A stretch of 64,000 nucleotides of DNA from Linepithema humile (lineage: Eukaryota; Arthropoda; Insecta; Hymenoptera; Formicidae), in assembly GCF_040581485.1 (NCBI RefSeq), contig NC_090134.1, positions 15,119,501 through 15,183,500 on the forward strand, given 5' to 3'. Of the stretch, positions 49,815 through 62,200 are shown one piece after another. The translations under genes and the position numbers were made by a program. The stretch's first letter is position 1; the number at the start of each line of letters is the position of its first letter. The notes beneath the pieces were generated by a model that did no database searches, was not told where the DNA came from, and saw only the letters and a program-made list of their open reading frames with translations.

Positions 49815-52379
49815 AGCTGTCTTTGAAACCGCTAAATATTACATTGCTGCATTATGCTTACTTTCGCATCGTCGAATCTTCTTTTACTTAAGCTTGGAGT
49901 TGAATTCCAATTAAAAATATAAGCTAGAACGAAAAATTAGGTCAGAATCGACTGAAATATATATGGTTGGGCATTATAAATGCGACTTAGCATAGTCGCA
50001 TTTAACGGAGATGTAAAATTGAAGAAAGATATTTTCATGTTGCATGGAAAATGCACGTCTCTCGGCGAGATACAAGGAGTAAAATGTGCGTAAACACGAA
50101 ATAAACTCGAGTCGCATCTTACTCTCGTTGTAATTCATATTTCCGTGATCTGCAGTGTAGCGCACTTTAATTTATATTGCTTTCAGCGCATATACTCTTC
50201 GTTCGCCTCGTGATTTTTCATGCTCGAATAATTACAGTAAATTATGAAATTTAATTCATCGACGTTCAATTTAGCGCTACATTGTACAGAAGAGCAATGT
50301 TATTGAAATATTGAGTGGGCTTTTGATCATATATGCGGATGCCATACGCATATTCTGTTATGCTATCAGCAAAGTATTCTGGTGCGCGATAAATTAACAA
50401 AGTTTTTGCGGTGGAAGTTGGCGAATGAAAATCAGAGAGATCCGGATTCACGGAGCGTGAGATCGTCGTCCTTCTGGCGCGCACGTGTCTCATTTTCGTG
50501 TCCGTGTAAATTCGCGCACCGCATCGACTTCAAACCGCCGTCCGTTTCCGCAATTTACCTTGTAACTCTTAATGCGACCTTTTTCGCCGCAACTTTGCGA
50601 ACTTCTTCGATGTCTCTGTTTAAAAAACTCTCGCCATTAATAATAACATTTCTGTTTTGTCTTTCCGCTTTACCTAAATTTTTAACGTAGTTAATTACCG
50701 AATAATTATTTTATCAATTCATCTTCTTTGTTAGTTACGTGATCATTATCGTCATTTAGATGATAACGCGTTATTGTTACTTCATCACATGTGAAAGCTC
50801 CGTTATTTTTGAGAAAAAATAATTTCGATTCCCTCGAGCTATTTGTGCATTCTTTCCTGTAAACGCGACCGAGTAAAATGCGTTGAATCTTCCACGTGCA
50901 ATATGCGTGCGCTCCCGAAGAGCAGACGAAACGCAAAAGAAGCTGCAATCCGGAGCCACGTCCGGTTGTTGATCCGCCTGGTTTGCAGACTACAGCGATG
51001 CGTGTGTCGAGCAAACGCGTTCTCGCAGTGTACGCCGATGAATGTTCTTATGCGATGCAATCGTACGCGCTCGACACATTGGCGTAACATTCGGTGGATT
51101 GCGTTAAATCATTTTCGCGTACAGGCTATACTTGAAATATTGCGAAAATCGCGAGTATTCTGTAACGCACAAAATCAGATTCGAATTGATCAAATTAAAT
51201 GTAACGTCGCGAAATATTCAGGCTGATCCATCGGTTGGTCCTGATCTCTTAATCGAAAATAACCTGTTTCAAAATGAATTTCACGGATAATGTTATTTAA
51301 TTTTTTTACAAGGTAAAATCTTTCATGCATGTTTATATATACAAAAGTGATGATACGTTGTTCTTAAGAAAACGCTTATTTAAAACAGTGTGCGTCACGT
51401 ACCGCTGACGCACAGACGGAGGACATGCGTTCCTCGTCTCTTTGACTCTTCTTCTATTTCTTCTTTATCTCCTTCCTGCGGAGAGGATTTCTCTCAGTAT
51501 CGTTCCAAGCGTTCATCGCGAGGGACCTCGCGAATTTCTAACAGCGTTCTCCGACGTATGACGTGTAGCGCGAGGCGCGTCCGATCGAATTAAAAGTTTC
51601 CACGTTTTCTTGGCGAATAGAAAACAAACCAATTTCAAACTAATACTGCGAAAAGATATCGACGGTAAGCTCGTAAAATCGCTTTTATTTTTCACCGATA
51701 GAAAATAATATTTTTTTTACATATTAATTCAATTTTACGGAAATTAAGAATTGCGATATATATGCTATGAATAATGATAAAACAATTTGTTGTTTAAAAT
51801 TTTTTGCGGTCGCGTAAGACATTTTTATTCTCAGTACGTTCTCGGAAGGCTTATTGTGAATAAATCGCGCGCGATAGTCACGTAGCGATTGATGAATCGT
51901 TAACACACTCGCGACGGAGGGCCGCGCGTGATGTTTTCTGAATATTAAGAATTTTCATGTAATTATCGGCGTGAGCGCGACAGGAATTGAGAATCGGGAG
52001 AATTACGGTGTTTGTACTTGAAAAGACATTCCTCCTCGATATACGTGCTCGCAATCCTGATGGACGATATGCAGCCGGTTCACAATTTCGACATTGTCTC
52101 GCACTCGCACGGTGCACGTCACTGAGCACATTCCTGTCGACCCTTTTCCGCGTTTTCTCCATTTTATCTCGCACTTCTTCGAATTTCGATTACGCTCAAG
52201 TGTTTAAACTGCATCGTCATTGGTTGCAGAATTTTATCTGAGATCAAAACTGTTTATCGCGAGGTCTGTAAATATTCGTTAGAACGATTAATGTCGATGT
52301 TACATTCACGGAAACAGATTTGTAGAAAATAATTTTTGTTCGCGATAAGGTAGAACGCGACATAAAGTACGACGTCTAG

Positions 52380-52399
52380 TTTTTTTTTTTTTTTTTTTT
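52380..52399. repeat. T20 homopolymer
   Basis: Twenty consecutive T residues, upstream of the orphan start exon. Confidence 0.95.
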
Positions 52400-52499
52400 C
52401 ATATCTACAGCATCCAAAATTAAATTCGCTCTCGCATCTGGTTTGAATAAAATGTTCGTGGCGTGCAGACGGACGAAAAATCATTCCAACTTTTCATCT

Positions 52500-52930
52500 G
52501 AAGTGGCTTCCTCTCGGTAGCGTATTCGCGAGTGCGCTGCGTATTTCGAGACTTCACTGATCTCTCTATCGTGAGTTCGTTCACGTAAAGAGCACGCGCG
52601 CGATAGATCACTGCCTTTTTCGATTTCTATGCCGGCCGTGCGAGACCCCGGCGTGCCGTTCTAAACCGTCGAATGTATTTCACTCGGACCTTCTATAACG
52701 GCGGACGTGCTTTCGCCCAAGAGCGGTGCAAAAGCCGCGCCTCGTGTTTTTCCTCTCCCGAGCGATACGATGCGCGGACGATGTCGATACCAGAATCCCG
52801 GGCCGCCAGAAAGTAAAACGATTCAAGAGATTGCAGTGGTAACGGCAGCAGTGGCGGAGAGACAAGAGAGAGAGAGAGAGAGAGAGAGGGAAGAATAGAT
52901 TTAACCATTGCGTGAAAAGAGTCGAATGCA
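52500..52930 (+). promoter_or_regulatory. CpG-rich promoter/5' UTR candidate for the orphan start exon
   Basis: GC-rich, CpG-dense block directly before the ATG at 52931, with a GA-rich tract at 52865-52888 just before the start. It could hold a TATA-less promoter and 5' UTR. No TATA box was recognised, and the direction is taken from the exon that follows. Confidence 0.35.
52865..52888. repeat. short (GA)n microsatellite
   Basis: About twelve GA units 43 bases before the ATG at 52931, in the presumed 5' UTR. Confidence 0.9.
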
Positions 52931-55900
52931 ATGTCCAAATGCTGCGGTTGCATCGGTGGCTGCACGACGACGGAAGCGTATCAGCCGTTGAAGACTCCAA
53001 CCTATTCGCACGACATTATCCACGAACCGTTCAGAAACGGAAGGGAGGTCCTCAGGAGTCCGAGGGATCGTCGCAGGAAACCTAGCGTTCGCTACGATGT
53101 CGTGAGGACTCTCGGAAACAATAGGTGAGGATTTTGAACGACAAGAAAAATTCGATTTTCAGAAGGTTTTAGTTGTGGAAAATTTTTGTACGAAATTCTT
53201 TTTTTAAAACTTTGAAAAAGGCGCTGCGGCGAATTTTGTGTATCTATTGGACGGATTAAAAAAAAAATGAATCTCCGTTTTAAATAGTATTTTGAATATT
53301 TTCACGAAATGCGACACGACGGCTCGGTCCGCTCGGGAATTGTAGCGCTTCAAGTACAAGCGAAGGCCGTGTTCGAAATTTTGACGTAAGCTCTCTCGCG
53401 TCGGGAGCACGTCTCGAGGGCGCGGGCGCCGTAATTATCGCGCTTACAGATACGAAGGCGAGCGGAAGATTTACCGTGCGGCGTTATTTACTCGAGCCGT
53501 CTGCGTTTATTCGGTAAACAGTCGCTTCCGTATAATAAGCGGATGATCTACGACCGTCTTTATATCCAACGGCATTTCGGGATGTTTCGCCCACTTCCAC
53601 GCGATGTAATCTTGTTTGTGTGTGGAAAAGTGGGTATTTTTAAACGTCCACCCTGAAGACGTGCTTAATCCCGTAGAAGTTGCGTGAGATAAGCGAAATG
53701 TATAAGTCATTGGCCCCGGTAATATCTTGAAGTTTTCCAGCAGGAATTGAAATCGTGAGATGCAAAAGCGTGAGTCGGTTTCTTTTGGCGTTATCGCATT
53801 GACATCGCGTTCGTCTCGCTTACAAATTACGTGGCAGTGATGAGAGATTAAAACTATGCAGGAAAAATTTCAAAATGTTATTTTACAGGACGGAACTTGA
53901 TGCAGCTTCAATTTCCATATTCTTTACGGACTTTTGTATTTATGTCTACCGTTCCCATTCTTTATTTTAACACGCCCGAGCGCTATTAATTTAAAATACA
54001 ATCTCGCGTTAACCATCGTTTTGCTTAAAACCAATCGTAACGGAACATGACTGGAATGTCGGAGCGAGAATGATACCGGCGAGAATTTTCGGCCGTTTTC
54101 GGAGTGAGCATGAAAAGGGCGTTGTGGAGCGGGGAAGCGGGGGGTGAGAGTGCATCTCGGCGAGGGCGGGAGGCGAAAGGTCACGTGATCGCCGGCTGGG
54201 AATGGAGGGGGATGAGGGTGGGAAGAGGATGGAGGTCTCGTGATTTTTACGCTATCGTACGGAAGTGCTGCTAGTTCCGCAGGAACTCTCGCGCCATACG
54301 GATGTTCGCGTACAGCTGTCCCGTCGCGTGTGATCGACTGTGCGTTTGGTATCCTTCTTTTCTTTCTTACTGCAAACTGTGCCTTTTCTGCTTTCCTTCA
54401 GCCTCGCCCGAAAGCGAAATATCTTTCTTTCTCACTGCCGCCGTGCCTGTTTTTTCGCAGCCTCTTCTCGTCATCAAGTGTTTAGTGTCGAAGTGATATT
54501 CTTAAGACACAGTCTAGATATGAGGCCACCTCATACGTAGAATATGCGTAGTGACCCAGAACCATCGCGATTCCTTTCACCTACGTTCCACATAACTGCA
54601 TTTACGTCAGATAATAGCGAGCTCCTCTTAACATAATTATTTCCACGCGAAAATGATAAAACTACTTTTTTCAAACTTGCGTGAACATTTTATATACGAT
54701 CGCTATATCATTCTATATATATCGGAAAGTTAAAAATATTTTATATTAAAAAGTTAAGAATATGTGAGTCACGACGAAGAAGAGAAGTTGAACATTGTAA
54801 AGAAATTTCAATTACAATTTAATTAGTCTCATTTCAAAATGCATTCAAGAGCATCGTTCTAAAATAACCTTGTCTCTGTAATCGTTTGCGAAATCCCCTT
54901 TGCGTTCAAGTTACAATGCAATTTTCACAGGAAAAAAAAAACACTCGCTAGGTCAGGAACTCGGTATAATTAATCCAACGTTATTATTACGTCACATCTG
55001 TTATAGTGTCTTGAAAGTTTTTGGGCAAGTTTTTCGAGATGCAGAAAGTTTTCGAAAATTTTAAAATTTCTATACATAGAAGATTCGTCCTCTCGAACGC
55101 AATCCAAACTTCGGTAAATGATGTTGAAACATTTTTTCAAATCGCCTTTGCATCAGACTCAAATCTATCTCCAGTCGCTGTCTATACGCGGCAATGCGAC
55201 ATAATCTGTACGTCTGTTTTTCATCGCCATTAGTTTTATTTTGCAGCGACAATAATGCATTATTTCGTAGGAAATTGCCGCATCGCGTCCGATTAACATC
55301 GTCGCATTATGTGCAACTAGTTGAGGTTCAAAGCGGTTTCATAATTCAACTACAGTAACTTTAAGAGTTTGAAATTTACAGACTTGCTAATAACTGTTAC
55401 GCTGTTATTGCAAACGTAATCATAAGATCCCATACGCAAACTCGCACAAACTCCTCCAGCACTTTGTTACATTTAATTCATGATGAATGTGAAAAGTTAA
55501 TCGATACATTTTGACAAAGTACGAATATTTCATCGAAAGCTGAATATCATCGAGCTTCATTAGTTTTAACTTGATACGGCCGTTATCTCAACTCTGGCTA
55601 ATGATAGAATATTGAATATTCTGCCATTATCCGACGCACAAATTTGTTCACGAGATAAAATTGAGAGATGTATAATTATATGATATCGCGGTTAATTATT
55701 GACAGATTTTGAAATAATCATTTGGCCGCGTTTGTTGCACACATACGTACATGCATATATTCGTTACGAATTACTTGACACACGGCGATCTCCGACCGCC
55801 TTGTTTGGCTTTCGCAATTTATTTATTTTAATTAGAGCGGCATTTCGCGTGTTGTTGTATCAATATTCTGTTTTAATGACTTCTAACGGCATTCTGTATT

Positions 55901-56234
55901 ATTTGCAATTTCGCGTACGTTTGTTAGACACTTCCCTTTTTTCGTACAGTGCGTCGGGTAGCCGCTAACGAACGACGTTATTTCACGTCGCAGGCTGCGA
56001 ACTGTGTGCGTTCGTACGTCGCCGTGTCGCGGGGTGAAAGTGAATAAGTCGCGTATGACGTGCACGCGTGTCTCGTGTGCATGCGCGTGCAATACGCGTC
56101 GACTTTTGTGCCCGCCCGAGAGAGTGTCGACTGCATCGGTCGATCGGCCGTAAATTCCTTTAATTTGTGTTGTGCAGGGACATCGATCGTACGATCGATC
56201 CGCTCCTATTTTGTACGCTGGATACCAAATCGAG
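52931..56234 (+). CDS. 5' part of an unidentified plus-strand gene with a Cys-rich N-terminus (partial)
   Basis: Exon 52931-53124 starts at an ATG and encodes 64 residues plus two bases up to a good donor (AATAG then GTGAGG). The N-terminus MSKCCGCIGGC has the Cys cluster typical of palmitoylated membrane-anchored proteins. It is followed by TTTEAYQPLKTPTYSHDII and an Arg-rich segment (RSPRDRRRKPSVR, about residues 42-54). Codon use and composition look coding, and nothing overlaps it. A possible next exon, 56178-56234 (acceptor TTGTGTTGTGCAG, donor GAG then GTGAGG, 57 bases), keeps the phase and would add RDIDRTIDPLLFCTLDTKSR. That exon is much less certain. I do not recognise the protein. 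Later exons would lie downstream, probably beyond the window. No signal peptide or membrane segment is visible in this part. Confidence 0.5.
53125..56177 (+). other. probable intron of the orphan gene
   Basis: No other coding exon recognised. A GC-rich part at 54060-54480 has short open frames only. Confidence 0.35.
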
Positions 56235-59146
56235 GTGAGGAATTGTCGGAATACGGATGGGATCTGTTCCGAGATATTGACCGAGCAATGAATTTCCCAA
56301 CCTATTCCCAACATATTCCAAGCAACAAATAGATGATTTGCTTTAATGACTCCAAGACCTTTCATATTGGCAGCTTAGTTGACGGGGGAATATTAAGTTT
56401 TGTTAATAAAATGTATTGTACAACTTTCAGAGGTTTCGCTATAAAATTTACGTCGCGCGGCTTAGCGCGTCGTTGCCCTAAATCTTGGGATTTAATGCCA
56501 GTCGTCTATTCGCTGCCGCGGCCGATATTACCCCGCCGGTTATTGTACGCATTAGATCGGCGATATGTTTATGATTCATTTTAAGATTACGTCGCGCTCG
56601 CACGTATATCAATCAGACGTGTGATTTATGCTTGCGTCACATCACTTTAACGCAATACCAGTTTCGCGAAAATATTTCTTAGGATTATTTTGAGTGATAA
56701 ATTCGTTTGTCTCTTTAATTGGATTAGGACAGAAACGAGCATTGAACTTTCGCAATCGGAAATCTAGACCGTTGAACTTAGGGGATAAATATTTACATTG
56801 TCGAGGATATCGCCAATTTAGTGGATCCGGAAAACAGAACTTAACCGTAGGATTTTCACTGTGTGTCGTTCAATTAGTCAGTTTTATCGTACAATTGATA
56901 GCGCGGCGCGGATTGAAATCAGTATAAACGAGCAACCATTTGTTTGAACAACAACGGATTCTATCGAGCAGCAGCGCGCTATCGTCGTTTTCAGCTGAGT
57001 CCACGCGAAATCATTTTGCGCACTTGTCGAGAGCAAGCGAAACGGACCGGAAACGCGTCTGCGAAATTTATTTTGCCCGACGTGATTCGCCGCCGGACTC
57101 ACATTCGTGTGACTGTAGTAAGATGGTCAATCGTCCGAAAATTTGTAGGAACAGTAACACATTTTCGCGATTAAACTTGCCTGAACGACCATTCTAATTT
57201 TCGCTCGTTCTGAGAAGCTCTTTTCTAATTTGGAAAAAACGAGTAACTTCGGATTGCAACGAGGAATAATAGAATCACTTAAAAACTTGGGTCGTAATAA
57301 GGATTAAAAAGTTTCAAACAAATTAGAGTTTATAAAAAAATAGTTAAATTTATTAGTTTACTCATTTGATTTTTTTTTTTTTTTTTTACATATTATTTAT
57401 GAAAAAGACTCTATTAATTTGGAGTTAATATAAATCAGTACATTAGAAATATTGACCAATCAATGATGTCGACTACATATCAGCATCTTTAAATAGAAAA
57501 AATTCGTCCTTGATATAAAAAGAGTCCGTCAGATTAGCAATTTTGATAGTAAAAAGGGAAGAAACGCGCGGTAAAAAGAAGCTGCGGCAAGGATGAGGTC
57601 GTGAGATGAATGTTCAATGTATTTCTACCTTGTGAAAGGAAGACCAGGGTCGAGTTCGTCTGAAAGCTAAGTAAATCGCAAAAACTGGAGCAACCTTGCA
57701 CTCAGATATTCTGTTCTTTCGCGCAGGTCAAAGCGCGAAATATTTTCTTTTCTCCCTTTTTTTCCCTCCCTCTCTTTCTCTCTCATTTTCCCATCGCAGA
57801 TTTTGCGTGCGTCGCGAATCATTAATTCCATTTTCCGCTTCTCATCGCGGAAACTCTTTTATACCGCGCTCGAACATCGTTTTCGACTTTGTGCGCGCAC
57901 AATGCCGTTATGCCGTTCATTACGGGATATTTTCCAAGAGTTATATCGATTCGCGGTGGACCAGAGGCAGTATTTCGAATAAGTTAAAGTGGAAACGGAA
58001 ATTGCTGTAGCTCCCGATTATCTCGATTCGTCGCGAGAACTAACGAGAAACCGGGTCGCTTTGTGGTCTAATCTCGTGTAGCGCGATTTAAACAAGTTTC
58101 CTCTTCTTTCTGGGAGAATGCTTTCATAAAATGCGATCTCCACCGTTACCCGTCCCGTTCCGCTGTCCCGCCTCGCGAAGCGAAAAACTCCGACGGAGCG
58201 AAATTTTTCTCTTTTTTTTTCATGCAACTAGTCGCGCTTCAGCAAAAGTTAGCCAATTTTGATGTTCTTCGGTCGTATTTAATACAAAAACTTTCTTAAC
58301 GGAAGTGTAGTTACGCCGAAGCATAATCTCCGTAACATGGCTTGACACCGTCAACTTTTTCGTGCTTGCTTATTATCTTAAATACTAATGTAATCATAAA
58401 GTAGTTTAGTGCAACTTGAACCCAAGTTTGTACACAAGCGCGTCAGATTTATCTCTTTTCACGAATTTGCAAAAATTCCATTCTTTAATGGGCGATTAAT
58501 GAATAAAAATTTTGGCGATGCCAAGTTTTCAATTTAATTCCTGTTGGGTGAAATTTCTCAATAATTTGACAAAATTCCTGGCTATTTTATTAAATATCTC
58601 CGCACATAGTCACAAATGGTTTTTTATGGCATCGAAAAGATTTGGGGAGACAATTTTTTCCAATTCAGCCGCTAACATCCGAAAGGATAGGTCTGAGACG
58701 TTATATATTTGTAGCTTATACGCTCGGCAACTTTCAGTCGAGTGTTTAGAGAGGATCTATTTATTTCCATCGCAGAGCACGACAATTAGTTACAATTTTC
58801 AGTAATGCGAAGGAACGGACGTCCACGTAGTCGATATAACACCAGACCGGCGCGTATGAGTTATGAGAGGCAAGCAAGTACGTCCGCACGCGATTTAGTA
58901 AAATAACGGCGGTCGCGATTTCTGCGACTACCGGTGGCGCCACCGTGCCCCCTTTTCGCCTTCGGTGTACGTAAATTACTCTTAATCTCCCATCTTTGAA
59001 ATGCAAAATGCGAGTAGCACGTGACACACGTTCTTCTTTTATTACACGTATCGGTGCGAACATTTACTTGTTCTCTTTATATTTTTCAGAAACACATTGA
59101 TTGACACATTTTCTAGAACATTTATTACTTTTTTATGCATTGAGTG
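56235..59146. other. noncoding or intronic DNA
   Basis: No feature that I can support as a gene. It contains a T18 run at 57370-57387 and several CpG-rich patches with open frames on both strands (56940-57200, 57700-58230). Confidence 0.35.
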
Positions 59147-59285
59147 AATTAAGAAAATATATAACAATTGTTATATATTTTCTTAATTTTATGCGCAAGT
59201 TGAATAGTAAAGTGAATTAAGAAAATATATAACAATTGTTATATATTTTCTTAATTCACTTTACTATTCAACTTGCGCATAAAAT
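59147..59285. repeat. compound palindrome: 100-bp perfect inverted repeat beside a 42-bp copy of its core
   Basis: 59186-59285 is a perfect palindrome with 50-base arms and no spacer, centred on AACAATTGTT at 59231-59240. To its left, 59147-59188 is a second perfect palindrome (21-base arms, same core), overlapping it by three bases. The core plus flanks are thus present twice in direct orientation, offset by 68 bases. DNA of this kind extrudes cruciforms and is usually unstable. Confidence 0.95.
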
Positions 59286-62200
59286 GCGTGTTAAAGAGGC
59301 GTAATACGGACATATAATACGTAACGTAACAAAGCTTTGCGTGACGCAGATTGCATTATACCGTAATCTCCTTCATACTATCAGGCATTAGGGAATTATC
59401 ATAGTTGGTTATGCTTTCGATCAGAGCGATACTGGGGGCTCCCATACCACCGGAATTCCTGCGCAGCGCATCTTCGTCGTGCCTAATTTAATCGTGGCCC
59501 GGGTATTTCGAGAGGTAGAGCGAGGCTCTATCTATATGCGACAATCCGCAATGTCCCTCGCAAATTTTCCCTGCGGACCCAATCGTACCTACACAAAATT
59601 GTCGAATTCAATTACCATCCAGTCACTTTACGACTCTTTCTGTCGGGCGCACACTTGCGCACGCAAATCCCAGGCGAGATTAGCGCGCGCGAGGACGATT
59701 TATTAAACAAGCACGTTTACCGTTATTTTATAAAAGATACTTCCGAGGCGAAAATCGAGAAATCTCCGGAGATAATCAGTTCTTGCTTGATATTTTAAAG
59801 CGCGTAATAAGTAATAATTTATCGTCTCGTCAAAGCCCGCGCGTTTAACGACACAGTTCCGACTGAGCGCACTGTTGGCAGTTCACTCGTGTCATTGAAA
59901 TTTCTCGCCTAGACATTGTCGTGCGGCTTTTCGCGAGATTACAGACGGCAGACTGGATTTAACGGTTTCGCCGTTCCTCACGATTGCCTTTAAAGCGCCG
60001 TTAGCGCTTTATGCATCCGAGCTTTGTTACGAGATACCTTGAAAAATAATAGTCTCCCTGAAATATATCCATTTTTACCATTTTTACTTGCATATAGCCC
60101 GCAATAATACTTGCTCGCTGCAACTGTTGAAAATTTGTGAGTTTAAACATGTGTACTCTTGATCCAAAATATTGATATTTTCGTGCTGCTTGGATCATCG
60201 GTGACCCACGCGGAACCTTTCGTTCAGATCGTTTGAAATAAAATATTCTACATTTATTATTCGCGATACTTTTCGTTTTACAATTTGTATTTTATGTTGG
60301 ATCTTTTTCTCGATAATTCTTACAATTATAATCTCATAATATAAATCTATAGTAAATTTCACAACATAAATTCATATAACAAGAGGAAAAAAGAGAGGGA
60401 GAAATAAAGTCTTTAAATAATACAGCCACGGCAATATTTGACACGGAACGTTAATATAATAACGTGCAACAGTACGCAGGAGTCCGGCTAAAATGTAGAA
60501 TAAACACATGTTATTTCATGCGTATATTTCGTCGATACATTTTCGCGGTGGATAAGTACGTAAATGAAATTATTCCACTAGGTACGTTGTTATTAAGCGA
60601 ATCTTCCATCTTCCTGCGGTGCTTAATTCGCATCTTCATTTACGCTGGACTGATCAACAACGATGTATTCCTTGGAGGAAGGATCTTAATAAAATTAATA
60701 CGAGTAGCGAAATATATCGATCTTGTTCGCGCTTTCAAAGGGTGTTTTGGTTTATTTTTGCACTTAAAGATACGGCATGCTCGATGTTTGCGTATTGTTT
60801 TTCTTCCGAAAAGCTATTTAATAAGATACGATGCTGAGGTAAATAGAGGCGTTTAGATTTACGGAACAGTTTCGCCGTGAAAAAACTAACGAAGGTGGTG
60901 AAAACCGTTAGCGGAATGGGTTTTTCTTCCGCGGGATCTCTTCGCTACTCGCTCACCATTTTATCCGCGTTTACGAGCCTCTCCTGAAATGCTTTTAGGA
61001 CCATTACTCGTTTCAGACCAAGTTCTATATTCATTCTGCATTTATGTTACGGTCGCATATGTGAGTTGCAATTTTTGAGAGCCGTTCTCGCGAGGAGATA
61101 AAAATAAAGCTTGACGGTAGAAAGCAAAAAAAAATTGGATACCTTTATCATCGTATTGAGAATTTAGAAGAATACCTTATATCGATGGAATTAAATAAGA
61201 ATACCGATGGATACAAGTACATTTTCTGGAGTTAGAGATTAGTCTCGAGTTCTCGAATCGCGAGATCGGTAAAAGATTTCCCGGATTTTCCTGGGAAAAA
61301 GGGGGATGATCGGGTTGACCGTTATTGCTGTTGAAAGGCCGCTGATCTCCTTGAAGTTTCTCAAGATATAAGCTCGCCGGAATCTCGTTTTCCAGTCTCC
61401 GGAGAAAATCTCTTTCCTTTCGCCTTGCTATAGCAATTCCGCCGGTCCGTGTGTCCGATATTAGCTTGACGGATCGCCCTCCACTTTTTCTTTTGAGACT
61501 CTTATCGTTCATTTACTTGTTAAAAACTTAAATAAAGTTTACAACGAGTTAATCGTTATTTAGCACTGATATATGAATGCTAAATAACTGTGAATTCTTT
61601 TAATCGTAAATTACGAAACGTAAGCCGATGGATGTGATCTCTAATTAAGCTCTCCTTCGATGAAAGAGATCGAAAATGATTACCGTAAATTCCTTTCTTC
61701 CTTTCGCGCCACGAAAATGATTGAATTCGACGCCGCCCCTGTAGTCTCGATTTACATGTAACGGTAGCAATTTGTCTTCGTTGCGCATCCACGGAGATTT
61801 AAGCAAACCGTTTACAACGGTGTAAAGGTCATTGCGGGAACGGCGACGAAAGTTGTTGAATGACAAGCGCGATCGACGCTTTGTGTCGCGACTCGAGACG
61901 TTCGCATTCGCTCGGTTGATTACACCTTCGGCGGAGAAACTTTCGCTCTAACCGGTGTACGTACATTCTCGTCGTCTGTCCCCGGGGTAACTTTATCACT
62001 CGTAACGATCGTTCCAAACTACGTGCGGCCAAACAACAGCGGACGCGGTCGAGCGTATCGGCGCGGGGATTAATGAAACCGACTGCGTTTGTTGGCGGCA
62101 TCGTTATTAACCAGGGCGGTGTATGTCGTTGGTAAACGAACCTTGCACATCCCGGCAATATGGACCGAGTGATGATAATTAATGATTCAAACGCGATTAA

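Larger units (their letters stand above)
47514..52499. other. repeat-bearing DNA without a supported gene
   Basis: Contains microsatellites and two small inverted repeats (listed separately), and a CpG-rich block at 50380-51230 with overlapping open frames on both strands. A 54-codon minus-strand open segment at about 47810-47970 might be another exon of the relic at 46926-47513, but it has no good acceptor. Confidence 0.4.

Noticed and set aside
55883..56365. 160-codon minus-strand frame
   Set aside because: No recognisable domain, unusual composition (many His, Cys, Arg), and it overlaps a better-supported plus-strand exon candidate in a CpG-rich block.
59392..59706. Plus-strand open segment of about 105 codons after an AG
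   Set aside because: No family resemblance; the acceptor context is poor, and the phase does not fit the orphan gene.
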